Origin: Mesorhizobium sp. PAMC28654
Lineage (GTDB): Bacteria > Pseudomonadota > Alphaproteobacteria > Rhizobiales > Rhizobiaceae
Assembly: GCF_020616515.1 (NCBI RefSeq)
Contig: NZ_CP085135.1
Location: forward strand, 6,185,001 to 6,249,000
Direction: 5' to 3'
DNA length: 64,000 nt
In this document: positions 8,176 to 17,201 of the stretch, piece by piece
Layout: the number at the start of each line of letters is the position of its first letter
Numbering within the stretch: the first letter of the stretch is position 1
The notes under the pieces: model-generated
The model's database searches: none
What the model saw: the letters and a program-made list of their open reading frames with translations, nothing else
Told to the model about the DNA's origin: nothing
Program-made: the position numbers and the translations under genes

Positions 8176-9642
8176 ATGAGTGAACCTCAAAAACACCTTC
8201 GATCGAACTCAATCGGCGTTCTCGGGCTGGTATTTTTCGTTGTCGCTGCCGTTGGGCCGATAGGCGCCGTCATGGGAGCTACGCCGCTGGTATTCATGCA
8301 AAGCGGCACCGGTGCGTCAGGCATTTACCTTTTGGCAGCAGTCCTGTTCGCTGTGTTCTCTTCCGGTTATGTGGCAATGAGCCGCTATGTCGGAACTGCA
8401 GGGGGCTTCGCAACCTACATCGCGCGGGGTTTTGACTATCGAACTGGCGGAGCAGCCGCATACCTGACACTGTTCATGTATGTTGTGATGGTTACGTCGA
8501 TATATGGCGTGTTCGCTGTTTTCGCCGCCCAAGCTGTGCAGGAATATCTCGGCGTTTCGGTGCGTTGGGAATACTTCATCGCGATCACGCTTCCGATAAT
8601 CGCGATTCTATCTTACACGCGGGTGGAGCTATCGACGCGCATCCTCGGAGTGTTACTTATCGCGGAAGTCTTCGTCATTTTGGTTCTTGACTTCGCGATT
8701 GTGTTTCAAGGCGGTAATGGCGGCGCGCCCTTGGATTTTAGTGGCTTCGCCCCCCACAATGTGTTCGGGGGCGGATTAGGACTTGCGTTCCTGTTCGGCT
8801 TGGCCTCGTTTGGCGGTTTTGAGGCGACCGTGGTCTTCAGCGAAGAAGCCAAGGATCCGAAGCGGACAATTCCAATTGCCACCTATGCCGCCGTCGCGCT
8901 GATCGGTGTATTTTATGCGTTCACCACATGGGCGCTCGGAAATGGCGCTGGCGCCGCAAATATTCAGCAGGTTGCGACGACCGACCCAACCGGTTTTATT
9001 CTGAAGATCACGGAAACCTATGTTGGAAAGACGTGGGCACATGTGATCAGCATACTAGCCATTAGCAGCTTTCTGGGTGTCTTGCTCGGATTTACCAATA
9101 TTCTTAGCCGCTACATCTTCTCGATGGCGCGCGTGGGCTTGCTTCCCGGCTTTATGGCGCTGACGCATGCCAAGCACCAATCTCCCCATCGCGGGAGCGT
9201 CGTTGCGAACGTGTCAATCGCTGTAATTATTGCCGGTTTCATCGTTGCCGGTGCCGATCCGTTTACAACCCTGTACACCTATCTCCTGGCGCTCGGTACC
9301 GTTGGGCTCCTTGCAATGCTGGCCGCAGCGTCATTGGCCTGCGTATTTTTCTTTATGAGGAACCCCCGCAGCGAGAGCAGATGGAGTACGACGATAGCGC
9401 CTCTACTTGCGTTCGCCGGCTTCTGTATCGCTACGTATTTGGCCATCAGCAACTTCGGATTCCTGGTTGGAACAGATAGTGGATGGCGCCTTTGGCTTTG
9501 GCTTATTCTGCCGGCGGTCTCAATCCTCGGCTACGCCGTGGCTACTCTGCGAGGGAAGGAGGCAATCAACTTTCGCGTCGCTGAATTTGATACCGGGCTT
9601 GCTCCAAACGCATTCGCAGAACCTGAGCATATGGGGGTATGA
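8176..9642 (+). CDS. APC-superfamily amino acid permease
   Basis: The 488-residue protein has about twelve membrane segments and the APC N-terminal pattern (GVLGLVFFVVAAVGPIGAV with the glycine-rich unwound helix). The segment FGGFEATVVFSEEAKDPKRT, around residues 215-234, is the conserved TM6/loop region of amino acid-polyamine-organocation transporters. It likely takes up an amino acid or amine by proton symport. The stop overlaps the start of the following cupin gene as ATGA, so the two are translationally coupled and probably serve one pathway under the PaaX-like regulator. Confidence 0.87.
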   Translation: MSEPQKHLRSNSIGVLGLVFFVVAAVGPIGAVMGATPLVFMQSGTGASGIYLLAAVLFAVFSSGYVAMSRYVGTAGGFATYIARGFDYRTGGAAAYLTLFMYVVMVTSIYGVFAVFAAQAVQEYLGVSVRWEYFIAITLPIIAILSYTRVELSTRILGVLLIAEVFVILVLDFAIVFQGGNGGAPLDFSGFAPHNVFGGGLGLAFLFGLASFGGFEATVVFSEEAKDPKRTIPIATYAAVALIGVFYAFTTWALGNGAGAANIQQVATTDPTGFILKITETYVGKTWAHVISILAISSFLGVLLGFTNILSRYIFSMARVGLLPGFMALTHAKHQSPHRGSVVANVSIAVIIAGFIVAGADPFTTLYTYLLALGTVGLLAMLAAASLACVFFFMRNPRSESRWSTTIAPLLAFAGFCIATYLAISNFGFLVGTDSGWRLWLWLILPAVSILGYAVATLRGKEAINFRVAEFDTGLAPNAFAEPEHMGV

Positions 9643-9920
9643 AATTGTCCACATCCAGTCATATTCTTGGAAGAACGAACCTTAATCATCGGGATTTTGA
9701 GCCGATGTTTATTGAAGGCGAAAAGCATGGCGCGGTGCATTTCTTTCGCAATGATCAGCGAGATGGCAAGGTATATCGGGCCGCTCTCTGGGAACTCACT
9801 GAAAAGGAACTTCCCTATTCCTCCCATTACATCTTTGCCAATGAAGAGACATTTCTTGTTGTTGAGGGTGAACTCGAAATCGTTTTTGAGGACGGTTCGA
9901 AAGTGTTCCCCGTCAGCACC
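9639..9920 (+). pseudogene. cupin-domain protein truncated by the IS element
   Basis: About 94 native codons remain before the IS end. They contain a cupin beta-barrel half with EETFLVVEGELEIVFEDGSK, the usual motif 1 region with the metal-site glutamate. The second cupin motif is lost. After the IS junction the frame runs on for only eight codons. The start is coupled to the permease stop. Such cupins often bind or process the substrate or product imported by the neighbouring permease. Confidence 0.75.
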
Positions 9921-9988
9921 TGTGTCCCAGATTTGAGGTTGTGAATTAAGGAGGGTTTTGATCTCGTCGTCACGACGAAGGAACCAAG

Positions 9989-10363
9989 ATGAGCCCTAAA
10001 TCCTCAAGTGCCAAGAAGCCTGCCGAGCAGGTGGTAAAGGACATTCGCCGGGCGACCCGGCGGCATTTTTCAGCGGAAGACAAGATCCGGATCGTGCTGG
10101 ACGGGCTGCGCGGCGAAGACAGCATCGCCGAGCTGTGCCGCAAGGAAGGGATCGCGCAGAGCCTGTATTACACCTGGTCCAAGGAGTTCATGGAGGCCGG
10201 CAAGCGCCGATTGGCGGGTGATACCGCTCGTGCTGCCACCAGCGACGAGGTCAAGGATTTGCGCCGGGAGGCCGGCGCGCTGAAGGAATGCGTCGCTGAT
10301 CTGACACTGGAAAACCGTCTGCTCAAAAAAAGCATGATCGCGGATGGGGACGAGCAAGAATGA
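9989..10363 (+). CDS. IS3-family transposase OrfA
   Basis: The 124-residue protein has a helix-turn-helix (HFSAEDKIRIVLDGLRGEDS, then IAELCRKEGIAQSLYYTWSK) and a C-terminal leucine-zipper-like helix (LKECVADLTLENRLLKK). It would bind the IS ends and pair with OrfB. The start is preceded by AAGGA. The frame overlaps orfB by four bases (ATGA). Confidence 0.9.
   Translation: MSPKSSSAKKPAEQVVKDIRRATRRHFSAEDKIRIVLDGLRGEDSIAELCRKEGIAQSLYYTWSKEFMEAGKRRLAGDTARAATSDEVKDLRREAGALKECVADLTLENRLLKKSMIADGDEQE
10325..10331 (+). promoter_or_regulatory. A7 tract, candidate -1 frameshift site for OrfAB
   Basis: Seven A residues lie near the end of orfA. The orfB frame is -1 relative to orfA and is open from this tract to the orfB ATG at 10360. 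IS3-family elements make their active transposase by -1 slippage at such tracts, although here the tract's register with the zero frame is not the ideal heptamer. Confidence 0.45.
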
Positions 10364-11340
10364 GATATCCCGCATCCGAAAAGCTCGAGATCATCAGGAT
10401 CGTCGAGCAGTCACACCTGCCAACCCGCAAAACGCTGGACCGACTGGGCATCCCGCGCCGGACCTTCTATCGCTGGTATGACCGTTATGTCGAGGGCGGG
10501 CCTGAGGCGCTGCAGGATCGGCCCTCGGCGCCGAGCCGGGTGTGGAACCGCATCCCGCCTGCCATCCATGACCAGATCATCGAACTGGCGCTGGAGCAGT
10601 CCGAGCTCTCCCCGCGCGAACTGGCAGTACGGTTCACCGACGAGACGCGCTACTTCGTGTCAGAAGCCAGCGTTTACCGGCTCCTCAAGGCCTACGATCT
10701 GATCACCAGCCCGGCCTATGTGGTGATCAAGGCGGCGAACGAGTTCCACACCAAGACGACGCGACCCAACGAGATGTGGCAGACGGACTTCACCTACTTC
10801 AAGATCATCGGCTGGGGCTGGATGTACCTGTCGACCGTGCTCGACGATTACTCCCGCTACATCATCGCCTGGAAACTGTGCAGCACCATGCGGGCCGAGG
10901 ACGTCACCGACACGCTGGACATGGCACTTACTGCCTCAGGGTGCGACCAGGCCCATGTGCACCACAAGCCTCGGCTGCTCAGCGATAATGGCCCCAGCTA
11001 CATCGCCGGCGAACTGGCGGACTATATCCAGGACCAACGCATGAGCCATGTCCGGGGCGCTCCAATGCATCCCCAGACCCAAGGCAAGATCGAGCGCTGG
11101 CACCAGACCCTCAAAAACCGAATCCTCTTGGAGAACTACTTTCTGCCCGGCGACCTTGAGGCCCAGATCGCAGCCTTCGTCGAACATTACAACCATCGAC
11201 GCTACCACGAGAGCCTGGCCAACGTAACGCCAGCCGACGCCTACTTCGGCAGGGCCGCAGCCATTATCAAACAGCGAGAAAGGATCAAACGCCAAACCAT
11301 CCAACATCGGCGCTTGCAGCACCGCAAGATCGCCGCTTAA
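10360..11340 (+). CDS. IS3-family transposase OrfB, DDE integrase core
   Basis: The 326-residue protein has an N-terminal helix-turn-helix part and a retroviral-type integrase core. The DDE residues are visible as the Asp in QTDFTYF, the Asp in LSDNGPSY and the Glu in GKIERWHQTLK. The length is normal for the family and no frame disruption is seen, so the enzyme may be active. It overlaps orfA by four bases, in the -1 frame. Confidence 0.92.
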   Translation: MRYPASEKLEIIRIVEQSHLPTRKTLDRLGIPRRTFYRWYDRYVEGGPEALQDRPSAPSRVWNRIPPAIHDQIIELALEQSELSPRELAVRFTDETRYFVSEASVYRLLKAYDLITSPAYVVIKAANEFHTKTTRPNEMWQTDFTYFKIIGWGWMYLSTVLDDYSRYIIAWKLCSTMRAEDVTDTLDMALTASGCDQAHVHHKPRLLSDNGPSYIAGELADYIQDQRMSHVRGAPMHPQTQGKIERWHQTLKNRILLENYFLPGDLEAQIAAFVEHYNHRRYHESLANVTPADAYFGRAAAIIKQRERIKRQTIQHRRLQHRKIAA

Positions 11341-11415
11341 CATCAACCCCAAGATGAGGCCGACACTCCGCTAATCTGCGATCCAATCTGAGCCAAATGA
11401 TCTGACGACGGACAC

Positions 11416-11675
11416 CTGAGGATGTTTCTCGCGACAGTGTCGATGGACGCGTTCACTTCAACGTAATTGTGAATACCGAGCGGGCTGGTGTGTGCCGTGT
11501 AGTCTATCGACGGGAATGGATCATAAATTAATGATGCGCATTGGCTGCATCGATAAAGTGACATCCTGTCTACGCGGAGAACCTTCGCCTTGATGTCGGA
11601 ACCGCGACAAGCCGGGCAAACGAATTCCGCCGAAGCCGGCGCGCAGTCGAAGTCAATGGTGTTGTTCTGCCGCAT
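11416..11675 (-). pseudogene. N-terminal part of a zinc-ribbon methyltransferase-type protein, cut by the IS
   Basis: The remaining 86 or so codons start MRQNNTIDF and contain two C-x2-C pairs (CPAC and CSQC), a zinc-ribbon pattern found at the N-terminus of some SAM-dependent methyltransferases of polysaccharide loci. The catalytic part is missing because the IS end lies at 11415. It starts five bases after the end of the upstream methyltransferase, so the two formed an operon. The methyltransferase assignment for this fragment is inference. Confidence 0.55.
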
Positions 11676-11680
11676 CGTCG

Positions 11681-12826
11681 TCAGTGCTTCGGGTAAGTTT
11701 TGCTATGTTCAAACGATTTGCCTCGCGGAAGCGGCCACGAAACCGCTCCATCCGGGAGATCGAAAATTTTGCGCGCCAAGACGTGGGACACCGCCATTCC
11801 GTCGTGAAGCGCCAACTCTAGCATTGGGCCTTCGCGGAATTCCGGATGCACAAGCATCCTTACAGGCGTGGTCATTCCCACGTTCAGGATCTCAAAGCCC
11901 ATCTCATGTGAAAACAACACTTTCAGCCCTTCGTCCGAAACGCGCCAAAAGTCGTTTGGCGTTTCATGGATTGGAAAAGCTTGTGGCAGGGTATGCAGCG
12001 TCAGGCCGCCAATCCTAAGAACCTTGTTGATCTGCGCGGCCAGCAGCCAGGGGCTGGCCAGATGTTCCATGACCGCGTGCGACATGATCCCATCCACGGA
12101 GCCTGGCGCGAAATGATCGCCGAGAAAATGGGCGTCCGCCACCACGTCGACCCCTGATGCCGGGTGAATGTCAACGCCGATGAATTTGCATTCAGGCTCG
12201 AACAGTCCTGCCTGCAGCGTCTGCCCGGGCGCTACCGCCCTGGCACCAATTTCGATGACCGTTCCCTTGACCTTCTTCATCTCGGCTATGAAATCGTCCA
12301 TCCCGTTGTCGGTCTCTGGCAACGAAACATTGACGGGGTGGTCCATCGGCAACGCCGTAATGTCGAATTCCGATTGTCCTGCCGAGGTCTCGACAACCAG
12401 CGTTACCGGCCGGAAAGGGCTGCACGCCAGATAGACAGAAAATCCGTATCTGGCCGGTGCAAGATCAGGGTAGAATTTTAGGAGGTCTGGTCGGTCATGA
12501 AATTCGGACACACGCTGCCGAAAATCACCGCTACACAGATATATCGCGGTTATTGATGTCCCGTGCGAATGAGCCCAGCCTTTTACATACACGCCATATG
12601 TGTCGCACCATATGTTATCGATCATATGCACGACCTTATCAGCTGGTAAAGTTACGGGGGTCGCGTCGGGAGTTTTTGAAGCCTCAATGACCATGGATAA
12701 ACCTTCTCGAGGTGCGGACACATTCGAGCCTTCAAAGCGGCGGGGTGCGGTTGCTAGGAACGCAAGGCGCGGTATTGCAAAATAGTAAGAAAATATCTTT
12801 TTCAAATCAGTTAGTAATTTACCCAT
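11681..12826 (-). CDS. SAM-dependent methyltransferase with an extra N-terminal domain
   Basis: In this 381-residue protein the C-terminal half is a class I methyltransferase. Motif I is VIEIGARAVAPG, an acidic residue after it (IGVDIHP) would bind the SAM ribose, and DGIMSHAVMEHL is the usual motif II/III region of Methyltransf_11. The first 140-150 residues form a beta-rich domain with no match that I know. An internal Met (MVIEASKT, residue 45) is an alternative start. Neighbours suggest modification of a surface glycan, but the acceptor cannot be read from the sequence. Confidence 0.75.
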   Translation of the reverse strand: MGKLLTDLKKIFSYYFAIPRLAFLATAPRRFEGSNVSAPREGLSMVIEASKTPDATPVTLPADKVVHMIDNIWCDTYGVYVKGWAHSHGTSITAIYLCSGDFRQRVSEFHDRPDLLKFYPDLAPARYGFSVYLACSPFRPVTLVVETSAGQSEFDITALPMDHPVNVSLPETDNGMDDFIAEMKKVKGTVIEIGARAVAPGQTLQAGLFEPECKFIGVDIHPASGVDVVADAHFLGDHFAPGSVDGIMSHAVMEHLASPWLLAAQINKVLRIGGLTLHTLPQAFPIHETPNDFWRVSDEGLKVLFSHEMGFEILNVGMTTPVRMLVHPEFREGPMLELALHDGMAVSHVLARKIFDLPDGAVSWPLPRGKSFEHSKTYPKH

Positions 12827-13161
12827 GTCCTACCATTATACTGCTTGGTATTCCTAAGTTCCTACGTCGCCCTGGAGTGTGGTGGTTCGAGTTTAAACGT
12901 CCGCGAACTGCCAAGAAGCACTGAATTATTACGACATGCTTGCTCTCCGGTATCAATCCCACAATTTTCATCTGGTGCGCTCAGGTTTGGTTTTGGAAGC
13001 CGGATGTCGTGCCTTTCGCTTGATGCCCACGTATCCAAAAGATGGGCGAGCACGGCATGCGCCACCCCGGAGTGTGGGCCTGCTCGCGCCGCACTCGGTA
13101 ATGCGATATTGGCGCAAAATCATTTCACGGTTCGATTTTGACCCCGGATAGCCAAGCTCAA
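12827..13161. other. 335-base gap without a supportable gene
   Basis: The left half is AT-rich and likely holds the promoter of the minus-strand methyltransferase operon. The right half returns to backbone-like GC content. No RNA gene, terminator or repeat is evident, and the short frames present have no recognisable product. Confidence 0.5.
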
Positions 13162-14334
13162 ATGACCCAAAACTGGCTCACCACCCCCATCACCCCCGCG
13201 CTCCTGCGCGGCTTCATAGAGCTAGAACAGACCGAGCGGGGCGTGCTTCCACATCGCTTGCCGGGCTGGGCGAGGGCGCAGTGTAGCGATCCGCAGTTGG
13301 CGATGGCCGAATCCGAGCCCGCGGGCGTGCGCATCGCCTTTCGGTCGCGGACAACGTTGATCGAGGTCGATACGGTGCCTACCCGCTTCGTCTATGTCGG
13401 GGTGCCGGCTCGCCCCGCCGGCCTGTATGACCTGCATATCGATGGCGGGCTCGCGGGACAGGCCAGCGCTGGCGACGCCGATACGGTGACCTTCGACATG
13501 GCGACCGGCAGCGTTACCAAACAAAAGGGCGAGATCAGCACGCTGCGCTTCACCGACTTGCCGGACCACGACAAGGCGATCGAGATCTGGCTGCCCTATG
13601 GCGAAATCACGCAACTGGTTGAAGTGCGCACCAATGCGCCCGTGGAACCTTTTCCCGACCGGGGCCGCAAGGTCTGGCTCCATCATGGCAGTTCCATCAG
13701 CAAGGGTTCGAACACCGACAGCCCTTCGACGAGCTGGCCTGTTTTGGCCGCCGCCCAGGGCGAGGTGGAACTGATCAATCTGGGGTTCAGCGGCAGCGCC
13801 TTGCTCGATCCGTTCACGGCGCGCGTTATCAGGGATACGCCGGCCGACCTGATCAGCCTCAAGATCGGCATCAACCTCGTCAACACCGACCTGATGCGGA
13901 TGCGCGCCTTCACGTCAGCCGTGCACGGTTTTGTCGATGTGATACGCGAGGGGCGGCCGACCGTGCCGATCCTGCTGGTGTCGCCGCTCTACTGCCCGAT
14001 CCACGAGGACACGCCGGGTCCGGGCGCCTTCGATCTGGACGCGCTGGCGGCGGGCAAGATTGCCTTCCGGGCGACGGGAAATCCCGCCGATCGCGCGCAG
14101 GGAAAGCTGACGCTTGTCAGCATCCGCGACGAGCTGCAGCGGATCGCGCGGCAGCGCATGGCCGGTGATCCGCACCTGCATTATCTGGATGGTCTCAGCC
14201 TCTATGGCCCGGCCGACTTCGCCGACCTGCCGCTGCCGGACGCGCTCCACCCAGATGCCGCCGCGCATCGCCGCATCGGCGAGCGCTTCGCCGCGTTCGC
14301 CTTCACGGATGGCGGACCATTTTGCCCCGCGTGA
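13162..14334 (+). CDS. SGNH/GDSL-family hydrolase (esterase-like)
   Basis: The 390-residue protein has a beta-rich N-terminal domain (about 170 residues) followed by an SGNH core. The block I serine is in WLHHGSSISKG, the glycine-asparagine block is in KIGINLVNTD, and the catalytic histidine is in DALHPDAAAH, preceded by the expected Asp. It probably removes acyl groups from a carbohydrate or other ester. I chose the ATG at 13162 (MTQNWLTTPI) over a TTG eight codons upstream. No signal peptide is seen, so it is probably cytoplasmic. Confidence 0.8.
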   Translation: MTQNWLTTPITPALLRGFIELEQTERGVLPHRLPGWARAQCSDPQLAMAESEPAGVRIAFRSRTTLIEVDTVPTRFVYVGVPARPAGLYDLHIDGGLAGQASAGDADTVTFDMATGSVTKQKGEISTLRFTDLPDHDKAIEIWLPYGEITQLVEVRTNAPVEPFPDRGRKVWLHHGSSISKGSNTDSPSTSWPVLAAAQGEVELINLGFSGSALLDPFTARVIRDTPADLISLKIGINLVNTDLMRMRAFTSAVHGFVDVIREGRPTVPILLVSPLYCPIHEDTPGPGAFDLDALAAGKIAFRATGNPADRAQGKLTLVSIRDELQRIARQRMAGDPHLHYLDGLSLYGPADFADLPLPDALHPDAAAHRRIGERFAAFAFTDGGPFCPA

Positions 14335-14347
14335 TTGTGGCCAGTTC

Positions 14348-14977
14348 TCATTCCCTGAGCGATGCCGGACCGCTGACGAACGGGCTGCCCCGGAGATAAA
14401 ACCGCAGGGGGCGGTCCGCGTCTTTCGAAATGCCGATCCTGATGCTCTGGCCGATCTCGCCGTGTTCCCGGTCATCGTGCGCGAGCCATAGCGGCCCTTG
14501 CCGGCAAAGATCGAGGCCGTCCAGCGAACGGTCGATCCGCAGCGCCATGGCCAGCCGTCCCGGTCCTCGCGTCAGGTCGCGCAGGCGCTCATTGCCGCGA
14601 TTGAGTTGCATGATCGGGATGCCTTCGAGCGGCGCGAGCGCCCGGATCAGCACGCCGGTTCCGGTCCCCGCCGCTTCGCTGGAGACATTCAGCATCCAGG
14701 ATACGCCATAGGCGCGATAGACATAGGCGTGGCCGCGCTCGAGAAACAGCGAACGGTTGCGCAGCGTCATGCCTCGAAAACCGTGCCCGGCGGCGTCGCC
14801 AACGACATAGGCTTCTGTCTCGACAATGCGGCCGCTGACCATGCCTTCGGGCAATTGCCGGATCACCAGCTTGCCGATGAGATAGCGGGCGAGTGCGGCG
14901 GTATCATCCGGCAGCTCGGCGCGGGCGATCGGCGGATGATCGTCCTTTTGACTGTTCACGGTATCCGCTCGACCCAT
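14348..14977 (-). CDS. DNA-3-methyladenine glycosylase, AAG/MPG family
   Basis: The 209-residue protein contains the family core RIVETEAYVVGDAAGHGFRG (residues 50-69). By comparison with human AAG, Glu55 is the catalytic base, and Tyr57 and His65 stack on the flipped base. It also has YRAYGVSWMLNV and GPGRLAMAL, typical of the family. It excises alkylated and deaminated purines and starts base-excision repair. The start overlaps the end of the upstream NTF2-like gene by 22 bases. Confidence 0.92.
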   Translation of the reverse strand: MGRADTVNSQKDDHPPIARAELPDDTAALARYLIGKLVIRQLPEGMVSGRIVETEAYVVGDAAGHGFRGMTLRNRSLFLERGHAYVYRAYGVSWMLNVSSEAAGTGTGVLIRALAPLEGIPIMQLNRGNERLRDLTRGPGRLAMALRIDRSLDGLDLCRQGPLWLAHDDREHGEIGQSIRIGISKDADRPLRFYLRGSPFVSGPASLRE

Positions 14978-15336
14978 TGCGCGCGCGACGGCCCCGGTTC
15001 GAACGGATCGCCGAAATACTGGGTCTCGCTGATCACCTTGCCATCGAGGAATTCCATGATGCTCACCGTGTAGGAAGGCCGCCCGTCATAGCTGAGCACA
15101 TATTCGGTGACCCAGAGGTCGCCAGCGCCGACGATGCGCCGCACGGTGAAGCGCTTGCGGTTCGGCTGCGCGGCACGGGATTTCTGGATGTTGCCGCGCC
15201 CGCGGATGCGCTCGCCCGATTGCGGATAGTCGAGCACCGCGTCCTCTCGATAAATCTCGTGCTCCGCCTCGAAGTCATCGACATCGGAGGCAGCCCAGTG
15301 GCGATCGAGTGCCGCTCGTATCTCCCGGTCTTCCAT
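14956..15336 (-). CDS. NTF2-like / SnoaL-type small protein
   Basis: The 126-residue protein has the NTF2-like pattern: an N-terminal helix (REIRAALDRHWAASDVDDFE) followed by EHEIYREDAVLDYPQSGERI and a beta sheet ending in a conserved FGDPF turn. Such proteins are small-ligand-binding enzymes or binding modules, and the substrate is unknown. It is the first gene of a two-gene operon with the glycosylase and is divergent from the M20 gene. Confidence 0.75.
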   Translation of the reverse strand: MEDREIRAALDRHWAASDVDDFEAEHEIYREDAVLDYPQSGERIRGRGNIQKSRAAQPNRKRFTVRRIVGAGDLWVTEYVLSYDGRPSYTVSIMEFLDGKVISETQYFGDPFEPGPSRAQWVERIP

Positions 15337-15463
15337 GTCGAACCTCCCTAGCCGCTGATGTCCGTCCTACCATATGCCGTCCCGCGGCGGGCCTGCCAGA
15401 TGGGCCGGGACGGGCGGGCCGAATTCGTGGATCATCGATGAGAGCCGGGAAGGTGCTGGAGCA

Positions 15464-16657
15464 ATGGCTGCTTTTGCGGAGAATACGGCTCAAACGGAGA
15501 CGGACGAATTGACCCTTACCAACAGCGATATTGTCGAGTTGACGGCGTGGCGGCGCAGGCTGCACCAGAATCCGGAAATCTCGAACGAGGAGGAGAAGAC
15601 CGCCCGCGAGGTCGTCGATTTCCTCGCCGACACCGGGCCGGACAAGGTGCTGACCGGATTGGGCGGCCACGGCGTTGCGGCGATCTACGATAGCGGCAAG
15701 GCGGGACCGACGGTGCTGTTTCGTTCGGAACTCGATGCGCTGCCGATTGAAGAGCTTTCAGGCGCGCCGCATTCATCGCTGGTGCCGGGCAAATCGCATA
15801 TGTGCGGCCATGACGGGCATACCGCGATCCTGGCGTCGCTTGGCCGCCAGCTGGGGCGCGAGAGGCCAGCGCGCGGCCGCGTCGTGCTGATGTTCCAGCC
15901 GGCGGAAGAAACCGGCAATGGTGCTGCCGGCGTCGTCGCCGATCCCCGCTTCGGCGAGATCGCGCCGGATTTCGCCTTCTCGCTGCACAACCTGCCCGGC
16001 GTGCCCCTGGGCGAGGTCAGGCTCAAGCCCGGCGTGGTCAATTGTGCCTCGCGCGGCATGCGCATTACGCTGGAGGGCAAGACCGCGCATTCGTCGATGC
16101 CCGAGACCGGCGTGTCGCCGATGCTGGCGATCAGCCAGCTGATGCCGCAACTGCCCGCGCTTGGGCGCGGCACCTTCGCCGAGGACGAGTTCAGCATGGT
16201 CACCGTCACCCATGCCGCGATGGGCGAAGCCGTGTTCGGCATCGCGCCGGGTCATGCGGAGGTCTGGGCGACGCTGCGCACCCGCCGCGACGAGCGCATG
16301 GCAAACCTGTGCGCCGCTGCCGAGGCGCTGGTCACGAAGATCGCCGGCCAGCATGGCCTTTCCGCCCGCTGGGACTATCACGAGGTCTTCGTCGCCAGCG
16401 TCAACGCGCCGGATGCGGTGGAGCATCTGCGGCGGGCTCTCGATGAAGAGGGCGTGTCGCAGGGCGAAGAAGACCTGCCGATGCGCGCTTCGGAGGATTT
16501 CGGCCTGTTCGGCCACAGCGCTTCGTCGGCGATGTTCTTCCTGGGTGCGGGCGAGCGCCACCCTGCCTTGCACAATCCGGACTACGACTTTCCCGACGAT
16601 CTGATCCCGATCGGTTCAAAAATCTTCATGCGCACGGCGCGCAATCTGCTGGGGTGA
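15464..16657 (+). CDS. M20-family amidohydrolase (hippurate hydrolase-like)
   Basis: The 397-residue protein has the two-domain peptidase M20 layout. Metal ligands are visible in MCGHDGHTA, in QPAEETGNGA (the Glu-Glu pair) and in the final segment HPALHNPDYDFPDD. The N-terminal motif WRRRLHQNPEISNEE is typical of aminoacyl/indole-acetyl amidohydrolases. It hydrolyses an N-acyl amino acid or similar amide in the cytoplasm. The ATG at 15464 follows GGAG; upstream in-frame codons lack a better site. A decayed copy of its 3' end lies about 570 bases downstream. Confidence 0.88.
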   Translation: MAAFAENTAQTETDELTLTNSDIVELTAWRRRLHQNPEISNEEEKTAREVVDFLADTGPDKVLTGLGGHGVAAIYDSGKAGPTVLFRSELDALPIEELSGAPHSSLVPGKSHMCGHDGHTAILASLGRQLGRERPARGRVVLMFQPAEETGNGAAGVVADPRFGEIAPDFAFSLHNLPGVPLGEVRLKPGVVNCASRGMRITLEGKTAHSSMPETGVSPMLAISQLMPQLPALGRGTFAEDEFSMVTVTHAAMGEAVFGIAPGHAEVWATLRTRRDERMANLCAAAEALVTKIAGQHGLSARWDYHEVFVASVNAPDAVEHLRRALDEEGVSQGEEDLPMRASEDFGLFGHSASSAMFFLGAGERHPALHNPDYDFPDDLIPIGSKIFMRTARNLLG

Positions 16658-16778
16658 GATCATTCCAATGCGGCTGTGAAGACCGCCAATTGAGCACCGA
16701 AAGCATGCCTGGAGGCCGGCCGCGCTTCGCCGCGGTCGGGCGACCGTTCAAAGTAAGGCCGAAGGGGTTTAGCTGGCT

Positions 16779-17039
16779 CTATTCAGCCTTTGGCTCCGCC
16801 GGCGCTTTGGGCCCGCCGGCTTGAAACCTCGCGAAAGCGTCGCGAAATTCCTGCTCGTTCTTTTCGCGAAAGCCCTCCGCACCGTAGCGCGCGATGCCAT
16901 CGTTGAGCGAATTTGCGACACTGCCGCCAAAAGTCGGGAGTGTCGGCTGCTTTGGGGCGGTCCACATCCAGAAGCCGACGACTATCAGTATCCCGAGGCT
17001 TACCAATAGAAAAACGTTCTTGTTGAATATCGCTGACAT
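16779..17039 (-). CDS. small membrane-anchored hypothetical protein (86 aa)
   Basis: One hydrophobic segment near the N-terminus (VFLLVSLGILIVVGFWMW) is followed by a hydrophilic, proline- and alanine-rich tail ending PKAPAEPKAE. A TGAGG sequence lies just upstream of the ATG, which supports translation. No family is recognised. The tail would face the periplasm or cytoplasm as a single-pass protein. Confidence 0.55.
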   Translation of the reverse strand: MSAIFNKNVFLLVSLGILIVVGFWMWTAPKQPTLPTFGGSVANSLNDGIARYGAEGFREKNEQEFRDAFARFQAGGPKAPAEPKAE

Positions 17040-17201
17040 TATCGCCTCAGGCTTGTTGTTCAGTTGCAGCTTAGAGCAGATTTTCTGAAAACACCGCGAT
17101 GATCACTATTACAATTTTAGCTAGCAGCAGGCTACGCAAGCTGGTGCCCCTCAGGCGGCGTCATGCCGCCCATTCGGGCTCGCCGGACCATCGTGACGCG
17201 G

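Larger units (their letters stand above)
9921..11415 (+). mobile_element. IS3-family insertion sequence, about 1.5 kb, complete by gene content
   Basis: The element carries the two-gene orfA/orfB layout. Its ends share GTGTCC at the left and GGACAC at the right; beyond that the inverted repeats are imperfect. The flanks do not form a clear target-site duplication, and the truncated genes on the two sides are different and convergent. A deletion or recombination at the IS is therefore more likely than a simple insertion into one gene. Confidence 0.85.

Noticed and set aside
7853..8179. A 108-codon ORF between the unknown protein and the permease
   Set aside because: Its composition follows poly-A runs and a hairpin, it has no ribosome-binding site or family, and it overlaps the permease start.
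12936..13151. Possible leftover C-terminus of the truncated VOC gene (RFDFDPG near 13130)
   Set aside because: The resemblance to the VOC FFFDPDG motif covers only a few residues and a stop follows; too weak to claim an insertion boundary.
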